NCBI GenBank assembly: GCA_051209155.1
Contig: JBPJGB010000001.1
Length of the DNA: 64,000 nt
Strand: one strand, 5' to 3'
DNA from: Actomonas sp051209155
GTDB lineage: Bacteria > Verrucomicrobiota > Verrucomicrobiia > Opitutales > Opitutaceae
A program made the position numbers and the translations under genes. Numbering within the stretch: position 1 is the first letter of the stretch; every line of letters starts with the position of its first letter. Positions 57,407-64,000 of this stretch are shown in pieces. The notes under the pieces were generated by a model that saw only the letters and a list, made by a program, of their open reading frames with translations, did not search any database and was not told the origin of the DNA.

Positions 57407-59104
57407 TTACGGGGCGATGGTGTAGATTCGGACCGGTTCCTCCCGACCCTTGACCACCGCCTGCCCGAGGTCGCGCACGGCGTAGTCGGCGTGCGCGCGG
57501 GCGGACCGTAGGGTGGCTTCGCTCAGGATGAGATCGGTGGCGAGGTCATCGCGCCGGGTGAGGGTCTGCAGGCGAGCCGCGAGGTTTACGCCGTCGCCGA
57601 TGACCGAGTAGTTGAGGCGGCGTTGGGAACCAATGTTGCCGGCAATGACCCGGGCGGTGTTGAGGCCGATGCCGAAGGCGAGCGGTGGCAGCCCCTCGGC
57701 GGCAAACTCGGCGTTGAGCGCCTGGAGCGCGGTGCGCATGGCGAGGGCGGACTGCACGGCCCGATGAGCGGAGTCGGCCGTTGCAACCGGTGCGCCGAAC
57801 AGGGCCATGATTTCGTCGCCGATGAACTTGTCGATCACGCCGCCGCACGACTCGATCGCGGCACTCATGCGGTCGAGGTAGCGGTTGAGTTGGGTGACGA
57901 CCTCCCGGGCTGGCAGCTTTTCGGACAAGGTGGTGAAGCCGCGCAGGTCGGCGAACAGGATCGTGACTTCGCGCTCCTCGCCGCCGAGGGCGGCGCCTTC
58001 GCGCATGAGCTGGGCGGCGACCTCGGGCGAGACGTTCTTGTCGAGCAAGTCTCGCACCTGGTCCCGCTCGGCGAGGCCGGCACTCATGGCGTTGAAGGCC
58101 TTGGCCAGGTCGCCGAGCTCGTCTTGGCGATGGAGCTGCAATTGCGTCGCGTAGTCGCCGGCAGCGATGAGCTTGGTGTGTTGGGCAAGGTCTTGCACCG
58201 GGCGACTGAGGCGACGCGCCAGGTTGGCGCCGAGGAAGCTGGCCAGCACCATGCCGCCGAGACTCACGAGCAGGATGATCCGGCTGAGGCGCCGGGCCGG
58301 AGCGAGTTTCTCATCGAGCGAATATTGCAGGATGGTGAGCGAATGACCGCCAGACTCGAGCGGGACCGGACGCAGGTTGATGAGGGTCTCCTCTTCCTTG
58401 AGCACCGTCTGCCGGATCGAGTCGGCCGTCGTCGATTCTGGCAGCGCCGACACTTCGGCCGCGAGTGCCCGCTGGAGCACGGGATGCAGCGAGGAGGCGA
58501 CAAGTTCGCGGCGCGAGTTGGCGAAACTCACCTGCACGCCGGTCATTTCCCGCAGGCTTTGGGCGAGCAGGGTGTCGACGCGGGTGCCGACGACCCACCA
58601 GGCGACGATGGCTGGGGCACGGATCGGCACGGCGGCGACGACGTAGAGTTGGCGATTGCTTTCCAGGTAGCCGGTCGCGCGGGCATCGACGCTTTCGTCG
58701 GCGCGAAACACGAGCTCGGCGAACACCTCGTCGTCGGTCGTGGGCGCGGCGAAGATGGTGCGTCCGTCGAGGTCGACCCAGGCATTGAGGTCGGCGCCGA
58801 TGCGATTGCTCGCGCTGGTGAAGACCGACTCCAGGGTGCGCGGGTCCTCGAGGAGATTGAAGTAGTTTTCGCGAAAGGCGTAGTCGCTGGCGACCGCGGC
58901 GGCGCTGATGGCCAGTTGGCGCACGCGGTTGGAGGTGACCTGCGCAAAGGCATCGGCAGCGGCCTGCAAGTCCTCTTCGATTTCGGCGCGGGCTTCGCGT
59001 TGATTGACCGCCGCCACGACCGCGAAGGTCGCGACCTGGGTCGCGGCGACCGCGGCCAGAATGATCGTCAGCAGGGTCGCGCGAAAGCTGCGAAAACGAA
59101 TCAT
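57407..59104 (-). CDS. Membrane class III adenylate cyclase with double-CACHE-like sensor and HAMP
   Basis: A 565-residue protein: TM1 9-31, a periplasmic sensor 33-272 of CACHE type, TM2 274-296, HAMP 297-349 (ARRLSRPVQDLAQHTKLIAAGDY) and a class III cyclase domain 375-562. Catalytic residues are visible: metal aspartates Asp386 (ILFADLRGF) and Asp430 (DKFIGDEIMA), Lys426 and Asp504 for adenine selection, Asn507 and Arg511 (GDGVNLAAR). It should make cAMP in response to an extracytoplasmic ligand. It lies 13 bp after the cupredoxin-like gene, last in a four-gene unit. Confidence 0.93.
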   Translation of the reverse strand: MIRFRSFRATLLTIILAAVAATQVATFAVVAAVNQREARAEIEEDLQAAADAFAQVTSNRVRQLAISAAAVASDYAFRENYFNLLEDPRTLESVFTSASNRIGADLNAWVDLDGRTIFAAPTTDDEVFAELVFRADESVDARATGYLESNRQLYVVAAVPIRAPAIVAWWVVGTRVDTLLAQSLREMTGVQVSFANSRRELVASSLHPVLQRALAAEVSALPESTTADSIRQTVLKEEETLINLRPVPLESGGHSLTILQYSLDEKLAPARRLSRIILLVSLGGMVLASFLGANLARRLSRPVQDLAQHTKLIAAGDYATQLQLHRQDELGDLAKAFNAMSAGLAERDQVRDLLDKNVSPEVAAQLMREGAALGGEEREVTILFADLRGFTTLSEKLPAREVVTQLNRYLDRMSAAIESCGGVIDKFIGDEIMALFGAPVATADSAHRAVQSALAMRTALQALNAEFAAEGLPPLAFGIGLNTARVIAGNIGSQRRLNYSVIGDGVNLAARLQTLTRRDDLATDLILSEATLRSARAHADYAVRDLGQAVVKGREEPVRIYTIAP

Positions 59105-59117
59105 GGTGGCGCGGGAC

Positions 59118-59774
59118 TCAGTAGCCGTGTCCGCCGGCGTCGGGGGCGCGGCGCAGACGCCGGTCGGGCCGCAGGCGCAGCTCGAGTGCGACGCGTGTCG
59201 CCGCTGCGGCCGTGATGGTGACCTCCTGCTCCTGCGCCTTGCGGAGTCGCGGATGCCAGGCGTTGAGGGTGTAGCGGCCGGCCGGCAGATCGGAGAGGGT
59301 CAGGGTGCCGGTGGCGTCGCATTGGCCGAACCACGGCGTATCCACCACCACGATATGCGAGATCATCCAGTCGTGAATGTTGCAGCCCACCGGAATGAGA
59401 CCGGGGGTGTCGAGCACAACGGACTCGGTGGTCTGACCGCCGTGCAGCGGGATCTCAAACTTGGCTGGTCGCGACAGGGAGTAGACGTGGTGTTGCACAT
59501 TGTCGCGGTTGGGAAAGGCGACGCGGGTGCCGACGCGCACGACGGAAAGGTAAGGCACAAACTCCTCGTCGATTTGCTCGATGGTGGCGCTGAGCTCGGC
59601 GGGCGCGGCCGGGACAGGTTGGTCGAGTGGAGTGAGCCAGACGACCAATTGCTCCACCGGCGTTTGAGACTGGTCGGTGGCGGTAACGGTGAGCTCGGCG
59701 GCGTGGGTGAGCGGTGCGCAACCGGCGAGGATCGAGGCGGTCAGGGCGAGCGCGCGAAGGAGATTAGAACGCAT
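59118..59774 (-). CDS. Cupredoxin-like lipoprotein (methylamine-utilisation type)
   Basis: A 218-residue protein starting at MRSNLLRALALTASILAGC; the lipobox LAGC puts the lipid on Cys19. The blue-copper-like motifs are FPNRDNVQHHVYS (His95/His96) and VGCNIHDWM (Cys131, His134, Met137), the plastocyanin-type ligand set in a CxxHxxM spacing. The C-terminal part (ATGTLTLSDLPAGRYTLNAWHP) is a carboxypeptidase-regulatory-like beta domain. The start overlaps the barrel gene's stop by 11 bp. It probably binds copper or transfers electrons in the periplasm. Confidence 0.88.
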   Translation of the reverse strand: MRSNLLRALALTASILAGCAPLTHAAELTVTATDQSQTPVEQLVVWLTPLDQPVPAAPAELSATIEQIDEEFVPYLSVVRVGTRVAFPNRDNVQHHVYSLSRPAKFEIPLHGGQTTESVVLDTPGLIPVGCNIHDWMISHIVVVDTPWFGQCDATGTLTLSDLPAGRYTLNAWHPRLRKAQEQEVTITAAAATRVALELRLRPDRRLRRAPDAGGHGY

Positions 59775-60615
59775 GAACGAACTGTAGGTTGAAGCGCTGA
59801 TTGCGGTAGGACTTGTGGGCACCGGAAACGGATCGGGTGGTTTCAAACCCGACGGCGACGGTGCTGGCGATGCCGAACGCTCGCGACACGGTGATCGAGC
59901 CGCCGTTGAGTTCGGCCTCGGTGCGGTAGGGAAACCAGTCGCCGCCGAATATGCCGTCGAGCCACTGGGTCGTGCCGGCAAAGGGCGGCCAGCTGTTGCG
60001 GCACCACGACAGCTGATCGCCGCGACGGTGCCGATAGGTCAGGGCGACGCGCCAGTCCGGCGTGGGATCATAGTTGGCGGTGAAGGTGGTCGTCCACTGC
60101 GTGTGGGAATAGACGGCGCGGTTGGCGTCGAGGCGGTTGAGCTCGACTCCGGCGAGCAACTGCCACGCTGGCGAAAGGCGGCGCGAGAGCGTGCTGCTGG
60201 CGCGCAACAGGTTGCCCGACCATTCGTCGACGCGCGAAAACTGGCGGCCCACGACGACGCCGGTGTCGAGACGCGGCGCGTAGGGACCGAGCCCAAATTT
60301 CCAGCGCAGGTTGGCGTTGGCACTGAGTTCCGCGAGATCGAGACCGTCCCAAGTCAGCCAATGCGTCGCGCTGGCGGCGAGACCGACCGAACCTTGCAGA
60401 TCGCGACTGAGCAAGCGGTGGCGACTGTGGTTGGCGGAGGCGAACACGGCCTGATCGGACTTCTCCTCTTGCGCGGAGTTGGTGACGTTGTCGTCCGTCA
60501 CAAAGCCGCCGGTGAACGTGGAGGCGGCGGCGACGCGGGGAGCCGACCAACCTGCAAGAAGCAGAGCGACGGCGATCCCCACGGCACGAAGCGGAACTGC
60601 GGACCGGGACAACAT
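59764..60615 (-). CDS. Outer-membrane beta-barrel-like protein
   Basis: A 283-residue protein with a signal peptide (about 1-30, ending AAAS) and alternating beta strands with aromatic ends: TFTANYDPTPDWRVALTYRH, ASTVAVGFETTRS, and a C-terminal ...RFNLQFVHAF ending in Phe, as expected for barrel insertion. No close family is recognised; it could be a porin-like or sensor barrel. It starts 9 bp after tesA and overlaps the cupredoxin-like gene, so the four genes form one unit. Confidence 0.75.
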   Translation of the reverse strand: MLSRSAVPLRAVGIAVALLLAGWSAPRVAAASTFTGGFVTDDNVTNSAQEEKSDQAVFASANHSRHRLLSRDLQGSVGLAASATHWLTWDGLDLAELSANANLRWKFGLGPYAPRLDTGVVVGRQFSRVDEWSGNLLRASSTLSRRLSPAWQLLAGVELNRLDANRAVYSHTQWTTTFTANYDPTPDWRVALTYRHRRGDQLSWCRNSWPPFAGTTQWLDGIFGGDWFPYRTEAELNGGSITVSRAFGIASTVAVGFETTRSVSGAHKSYRNQRFNLQFVHAF

Positions 60616-60624
60616 GAAAGCGGT

Positions 60625-61281
60625 TTATGGTATGACCAGGGGGCGCAGGTAGGTCCAGACCGTCTCGGCGATGATCTCGTGTCCGGCGGGATTGGGGTGA
60701 ATGGCGTCGCTCTGGTTGAGCTCGGCGACTCCGCCGACGCTTTCGAGGAGAAAGGGGATGAGGGTGGCGTCGTTGGCGGCGGCGAGCCGCGGGTAGATCG
60801 CCGCAAAGTCCTCGGCGTAGCCGCCCATGCTGGTCGGCATTTGCATGCCGGCGAGGACGAGCTGGACGTCGGGGTTCTTGGCGCGGACGCGATCGAAGAT
60901 TTTCTGGAGGTTGGCTTCGAGCAGATCGAGCGGCAGTCCGCGCAGTCCGTCGTTGGCGCCGAGTTCGAGGACGAAGACGTCGACCGGCTGGCGCATGACC
61001 CAGTTGATGCGGCGCAGGCCACCGGAGGAGGTTTCGCCGGAGAGGCCGGCGTTGACGACACGGTAGGGCAGCGCGGCCTCGTCGAGTTTGTCCTGGATCA
61101 ACGCCGGGAAGGCGGTCTCGGTCGGGTCGTTGAGGCCGTAACCGGCGGTGAGGCTGTCGCCGTAAAACAGGATGGTGCGGCGCGCCTCTTCGGTGTCGGC
61201 GGCCACGGCGGATGAGGCCAGCGCGCCGAGGTTGGTGATCAACGTAACAGCGAGAAAGAGAAGGCGAAGCGGCTTCGTCAT
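60625..61281 (-). CDS. tesA: SGNH-hydrolase arylesterase/thioesterase (TesA family)
   Basis: A 218-residue protein. I chose ATG 61281 (MTKPLRLLFLAVTLITNLGALASSAVAA), which gives a signal peptide; the open frame extends 18 codons upstream without one. SGNH blocks: FYGDSLTAGYG with Ser43, NAGLSGET, LGANDGL with Asn110, and DAIHPN with Asp192/His195. It hydrolyses esters or acyl-thioesters in the periplasm. It diverges from the ABC ATPase gene with 42 bp between starts, the tesA | ybbA-ybbP arrangement also found in E. coli. Confidence 0.93.
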   Translation of the reverse strand: MTKPLRLLFLAVTLITNLGALASSAVAADTEEARRTILFYGDSLTAGYGLNDPTETAFPALIQDKLDEAALPYRVVNAGLSGETSSGGLRRINWVMRQPVDVFVLELGANDGLRGLPLDLLEANLQKIFDRVRAKNPDVQLVLAGMQMPTSMGGYAEDFAAIYPRLAAANDATLIPFLLESVGGVAELNQSDAIHPNPAGHEIIAETVWTYLRPLVIP

Positions 61282-61323
61282 TTGCACATCGGGAGGGGCG
61301 GGGTTTGGTTCGCGGCTTTGTTC
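61282..61323. promoter_or_regulatory. Divergent tesA/ybbA promoter region
   Basis: Only 42 bp separate the two starts, so the promoters must overlap or extend into the genes. No clear boxes were resolved. Confidence 0.35.
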
Positions 61324-62007
61324 ATGAGTGTGCAATCGATGTTGAAAGTCCAGCGCTTGACCAAGAGCTACGCCACGGCGGCGGGTCCGTTGACCGTGCT
61401 CAAGGAAGTAAGTTTCGATCTGTCGGCGGGAGAGTCACTCGCGATCCTTGGTCCGTCCGGTAGCGGCAAGACCACGTTGTTGGGCTTGTGCGCCGGCTTG
61501 GATCGTCCCTCGGGCGGCGAGGTCGTGGTGGCCGGCGAAGCGATCGGGGCGATGAACGAGGACGAGCGCGCGCGGGTGCGCAACGAGCACGTTGGCTTCG
61601 TGTTTCAGAATTTCCAATTGGTGCCCACGCTCACCGCGCTGGAGAACGTGCTGGTGCCGCTCGAGCTGCGCGGTGACGGGGGACCGGAGGCCGAGGCGCG
61701 GGCGGTGGAGTTGCTCACGCGGGTGGGGCTCGGGCAACGGACCGATCATTACCCGGTGCAGTTGTCGGGCGGTGAGCAACAGCGGGTCGCGCTGGCGCGG
61801 GCCTTCATCAACGAACCCAAGATCCTCTTCTGCGACGAGCCCACCGGCAACCTCGATGGCGCGACGGCGCAGACCGTGCAGGAACTTATCTTTGGCCTGA
61901 ATCACGAAAAAGGCACGACCCTCGTGATGGTCACGCACGACCTCGAACTGGCGAAACTTTGCGGCCAGGTCCTCCGCCTACGAAACGGCGAGGTGGTGGA
62001 AGGATAG
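61324..62007 (+). CDS. ybbA: ABC transporter ATPase (YbbA/LolD family)
   Basis: A 227-residue protein from ATG 61324 (MSVQSMLKVQRLTKSY). Walker A GPSGSGKTT, Q-loop FVFQNFQLVPTLTALENV, signature LSGGEQQRVALARAF, Walker B ILFCDEPTGNLD and switch VTHD are all present. It is the MacB/LolD type that drives mechanotransmission rather than import. Its permease gene follows but is separated by a GxxExxY cassette, unusual for this normally contiguous pair. Confidence 0.93.
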   Translation: MSVQSMLKVQRLTKSYATAAGPLTVLKEVSFDLSAGESLAILGPSGSGKTTLLGLCAGLDRPSGGEVVVAGEAIGAMNEDERARVRNEHVGFVFQNFQLVPTLTALENVLVPLELRGDGGPEAEARAVELLTRVGLGQRTDHYPVQLSGGEQQRVALARAFINEPKILFCDEPTGNLDGATAQTVQELIFGLNHEKGTTLVMVTHDLELAKLCGQVLRLRNGEVVEG

Positions 62008-62029
62008 GCATCTTGAACATTTGAATCTG

Positions 62030-62476
62030 GCCCACGGAACACACTGAACACACGGAAAGGAGCACGATGAATAAACTGATTCATGAAGAACTGACGCGTG
62101 AGATTCTCGGGGCCTGTTTTGAGGTATACCGCGATAAGGGGGCTGGATTCTTGGAGGCGGTGTTTCAGGAGTGTTTGGAGCTCGAGCTCGCAGATCGCGG
62201 TATTCCGTTTGCCGCCCAGCCTCGAGTTTCTCTCTCCTGCAAAGGTCGCCCATTGAAGCAGACCTTCTCTCCGGATTTCGTCTGTTTCGATAGGGTGATT
62301 TTGGAAATAAAGGCCGTCTCAAAGATCTGCGATGAACACCGTGCGCAGATTCAAAACTACCTCCACGCTTCCGGCCTTCGGGTGGGGCTCTTGGTGAATT
62401 TTGGTCATCACCCCAAGGCCGAGTTTGAGCGTTTCGTGCTCTGAACTCTTCCGTGTTTTCTGTGTATTCCGTGGGC
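62030..62476 (+). mobile_element. GxxExxY cassette with terminal inverted repeats
   Basis: The outer arms 62030-62057 and 62449-62476 match as inverted repeats at 25 of 28 positions and start GCCCACGGAA. A second inner pair, GAGCACG (62060-62066) and CGTGCTC (62435-62441), directly brackets the coding sequence. No transposase is encoded and no target-site duplication is obvious. The unit sits inside an ABC transporter operon and resembles a non-autonomous mobile cassette. Confidence 0.65.
62067..62444 (+). CDS. GxxExxY protein (PD-(D/E)XK nuclease-like)
   Basis: A 125-residue protein carrying the family motif in G-F-L-E30-A-V-F form (Phe in place of the final Tyr), then FSPDFVCFDRVILEIKAV with Asp70 and Glu80-x-Lys82, the PD-(D/E)XK nuclease pattern, and QIQNYL plus GLLVNFG at the end. 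The start directly follows the left inverted-repeat arm and the stop lies at the right arm. Nuclease activity is predicted from the motif only; the biological role of the family is not established. Confidence 0.9.
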   Translation: MNKLIHEELTREILGACFEVYRDKGAGFLEAVFQECLELELADRGIPFAAQPRVSLSCKGRPLKQTFSPDFVCFDRVILEIKAVSKICDEHRAQIQNYLHASGLRVGLLVNFGHHPKAEFERFVL

Positions 62477-64000
62477 AACAAATCCTCCTCCTTTCGCTTC
62501 ATCCTCAAGATGGCTTGGCGGGATTCGCGGGCATCGCGGCGGCGCCTCGTGTTGGCGTCGTTTTCGATCGTGCTCGGCATCGCTTCGCTCGTCGCGATCG
62601 GTTCGTTCAATGCCAACTTGCGCGAGGCGATCGACGCGCAGGCGCGCACGCTGCTGGGGGCCGATCTGCGGGTGCAGGGCCGGGCGGCGTTTGCACCCGA
62701 GGTCGCGGCGGATCTCGACGCCCTCGGTGGTCAACAGGCCAACGAAATCGCGTTGTCGACCATGGTGGTCTTTCCGACGGCGGAGAATCGCACGCGGCTC
62801 GCCACCCTGCGGGCCCTGGAGGGCGGGTATCCGTTCTACGGTGACTTCGAGACGGTCCCGGCCGACGCGCCCGCCCGTCTGGCGCAGGGCGGCAAGGTGG
62901 CGGTGATGGAAGAGTCGCTGATGGCGCAGTTCGGCGTCGGCGTCGGCGATCCGATCAAGCTGGGCGACGAGACGTTCACGGTGGTCGGCGCCTTGCGGCA
63001 GATTCCGGGTGATTCCGTGGTGGTGGCGATGCTGTCGCCGCGGGTCTTCATCCCGCTGAGCGAGCTTGAAGGCGCGGGCCTGCTTGGTCCCGGCAGCCTC
63101 GCCCGTCACCGGCGCTACATCGTTTTTGACGATGGCAGCGACGCGCTCGAAGTGGAGCGGCGCCTGCGCCGGACCTACCCGGATCAACACCTCGGTTACG
63201 AGACGGTCGAGGAGCGCAAGCAGGAGCTCGGCTCCGCCCTGCGCAACGTGTATTCCTTCCTGAGTCTGGTGGGATTTGTGGCGCTCTTTCTCGGCGCGAT
63301 CGGGGTGGCCAGCGCGATCCATGTGCACATCCGCCAAAAGATTCCGACGGTCGCCGTGCTGCGTTGTTTGGGGGCGAGCTCCGGCACGGCCTTTGGCGTT
63401 TACCTCGTGCAGGGCCTGGCCCTCGGGCTCATCGGTTCGGCGGCCGGGGCGGCGCTGGGGGTCGGCGTGCAGTTGGCCTTGCCGCAACTGGTCGCACAGA
63501 TGCTGCCGGTGGAGGTCGAATTTGGCATCATTTGGCGGGTGGTTTTCAAAGGTGCAGCGGCTGGTCTGTTCATCTGCGGGCTCTTTGCCCTGTTGCCGTT
63601 GCTGGCCGTGCGACGCGTGTCGCCGCTGGTGGCCATCCGTGCAGCGACAGCGGAATCGGGCGCCAATCGCGACCCGTGGCGCTGGGCGGTCTACGCCGGC
63701 ATCGTGGGCATCGTGGCCATGTTTGCCCTGCGGCAGGCGCCGCGCTGGCAGGTGGGTATTGGGTTTCTGGTGACGTTGGCGGTGAGTTTTCTGATTCTCG
63801 GCGCGCTGGGCAAAGTCGTGGCCTGGGCGGCCCGGCGCTTCACGCCCAAGCGCGCACCCTACGTTTGGCGGCAGGGTATCGCCAACCTGCACCGGCCCAA
63901 CAACCGGACCGTCTTGCTGCTGCTGGCTTTGGGCCTGGGCACCTTCCTCATCGTGACGCTGGCGCTGACCCGTTCGACGCTGCTGGCCCAGATCGCGGGT
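62471..64000 (+). CDS. ybbP: ABC transporter permease (YbbP/FtsX-like), 3' truncated
   Basis: The frame is open to the right edge. I use GTG 62471 because it keeps FRFILKMAWRDSRASRRRL, the usual N-terminus of the family; ATG 62510 would cut this motif. The GTG itself lies in the right terminal repeat of the GxxExxY cassette. A first membrane helix (LVLASFSIVLGIASLVAIGSF) is followed by a periplasmic MacB-like domain. FtsX-type helices appear near 63255 (FLSLVGFVALFLGAIGVAS), 63400 and 63560, and more near 63690 and 63900. It is the permease partner of the upstream ATPase, probably exporting a lipid or peptide or acting mechanically on the envelope. Confidence 0.9.
   Translation, partial: MGNKSSSFRFILKMAWRDSRASRRRLVLASFSIVLGIASLVAIGSFNANLREAIDAQARTLLGADLRVQGRAAFAPEVAADLDALGGQQANEIALSTMVVFPTAENRTRLATLRALEGGYPFYGDFETVPADAPARLAQGGKVAVMEESLMAQFGVGVGDPIKLGDETFTVVGALRQIPGDSVVVAMLSPRVFIPLSELEGAGLLGPGSLARHRRYIVFDDGSDALEVERRLRRTYPDQHLGYETVEERKQELGSALRNVYSFLSLVGFVALFLGAIGVASAIHVHIRQKIPTVAVLRCLGASSGTAFGVYLVQGLALGLIGSAAGAALGVGVQLALPQLVAQMLPVEVEFGIIWRVVFKGAAAGLFICGLFALLPLLAVRRVSPLVAIRAATAESGANRDPWRWAVYAGIVGIVAMFALRQAPRWQVGIGFLVTLAVSFLILGALGKVVAWAARRFTPKRAPYVWRQGIANLHRPNNRTVLLLLALGLGTFLIVTLALTRSTLLAQIAG

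Noticed and set aside
59775..59981. N-terminal extension of the cupredoxin-like lipoprotein
   Set aside because: It overlaps the barrel gene out of frame and would bury the lipoprotein signal that starts at 59774.

Overview
The window is GC-rich and reads as a member of the Verrucomicrobiota, most likely Opitutales/Opitutaceae. This is inferred from three things: giant secreted proteins built from Ig-like, RCC1 and delta-60 propeller domains with the 'RAVGP' repeats common in that group; an autotransporter-type repeat protein ending in a PEP-CTERM signal; and a GxxExxY gene. No rRNA, tRNA or CRISPR array was seen. Layout: (1) 1-8008 (+) holds two coupled surface proteins, a matrixin-like protease with Ig/RCC1/FN3/BACON domains (cut by the window edge) and a delta-60 propeller protein. 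(2) 8018-14083 (-) is a convergent 2021-aa metzincin/RCC1/Ig protein. (3) 14277-14780 (+) is an exported thioredoxin-like protein. (4) 14781-15697 is a non-coding AT-rich island with palindromes. (5) 15698-30823 (+) is a 5041-aa giant, and 31307-36409 (+) a 1700-aa Ig-repeat protein followed by a strong terminator. (6) 36581-43370 (+) is a tightly overlapping operon TPR-TPR-ExbB-ExbD-ExbD-vWA. (7) 43510-43902 (+) is a glyoxalase-like protein. (8) 47891-43936 (-) encodes an exported hypothetical protein, a circularly permuted ATP-grasp, an alpha-E protein and an OGG1-like glycosylase. (9) 49611-47980 (-) is an orphan peptide-binding lipoprotein. (10) 49689-50735 (+) is a GYF_2 membrane protein. 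(11) 50822-53776 (+) pairs an ECF sigma factor with an anti-sigma/YfbK-type vWA fusion. (12) 57246-53839 (-) is the PEP-CTERM repeat protein. (13) 61281-57407 (-) encodes a TesA esterase, an outer-membrane barrel, a cupredoxin-like lipoprotein and a CACHE/HAMP adenylate cyclase. (14) 61324-64000 (+) is a ybbA-ybbP type ABC exporter whose two genes are separated by a GxxExxY cassette with terminal inverted repeats. The unifying signal of the first 31 kb is a C-terminal tag on four unrelated secreted proteins: two EF-hand/dockerin-like loops, each followed by a SELLRVIELYN-type helix, preceded by a shared beta-rich module. The same module opens the Ig-repeat protein at 31307, which has no tag. 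This suggests a family-wide surface display or docking mechanism. Three further items stand out: the vWA protein of the ExbB/D operon has a TonB-like SxxxH membrane anchor, the GxxExxY gene sits in a transposon-like inverted-repeat cassette with a gene-less palindromic relative at 43383, and REP-like palindromes flank the glycosylase gene.
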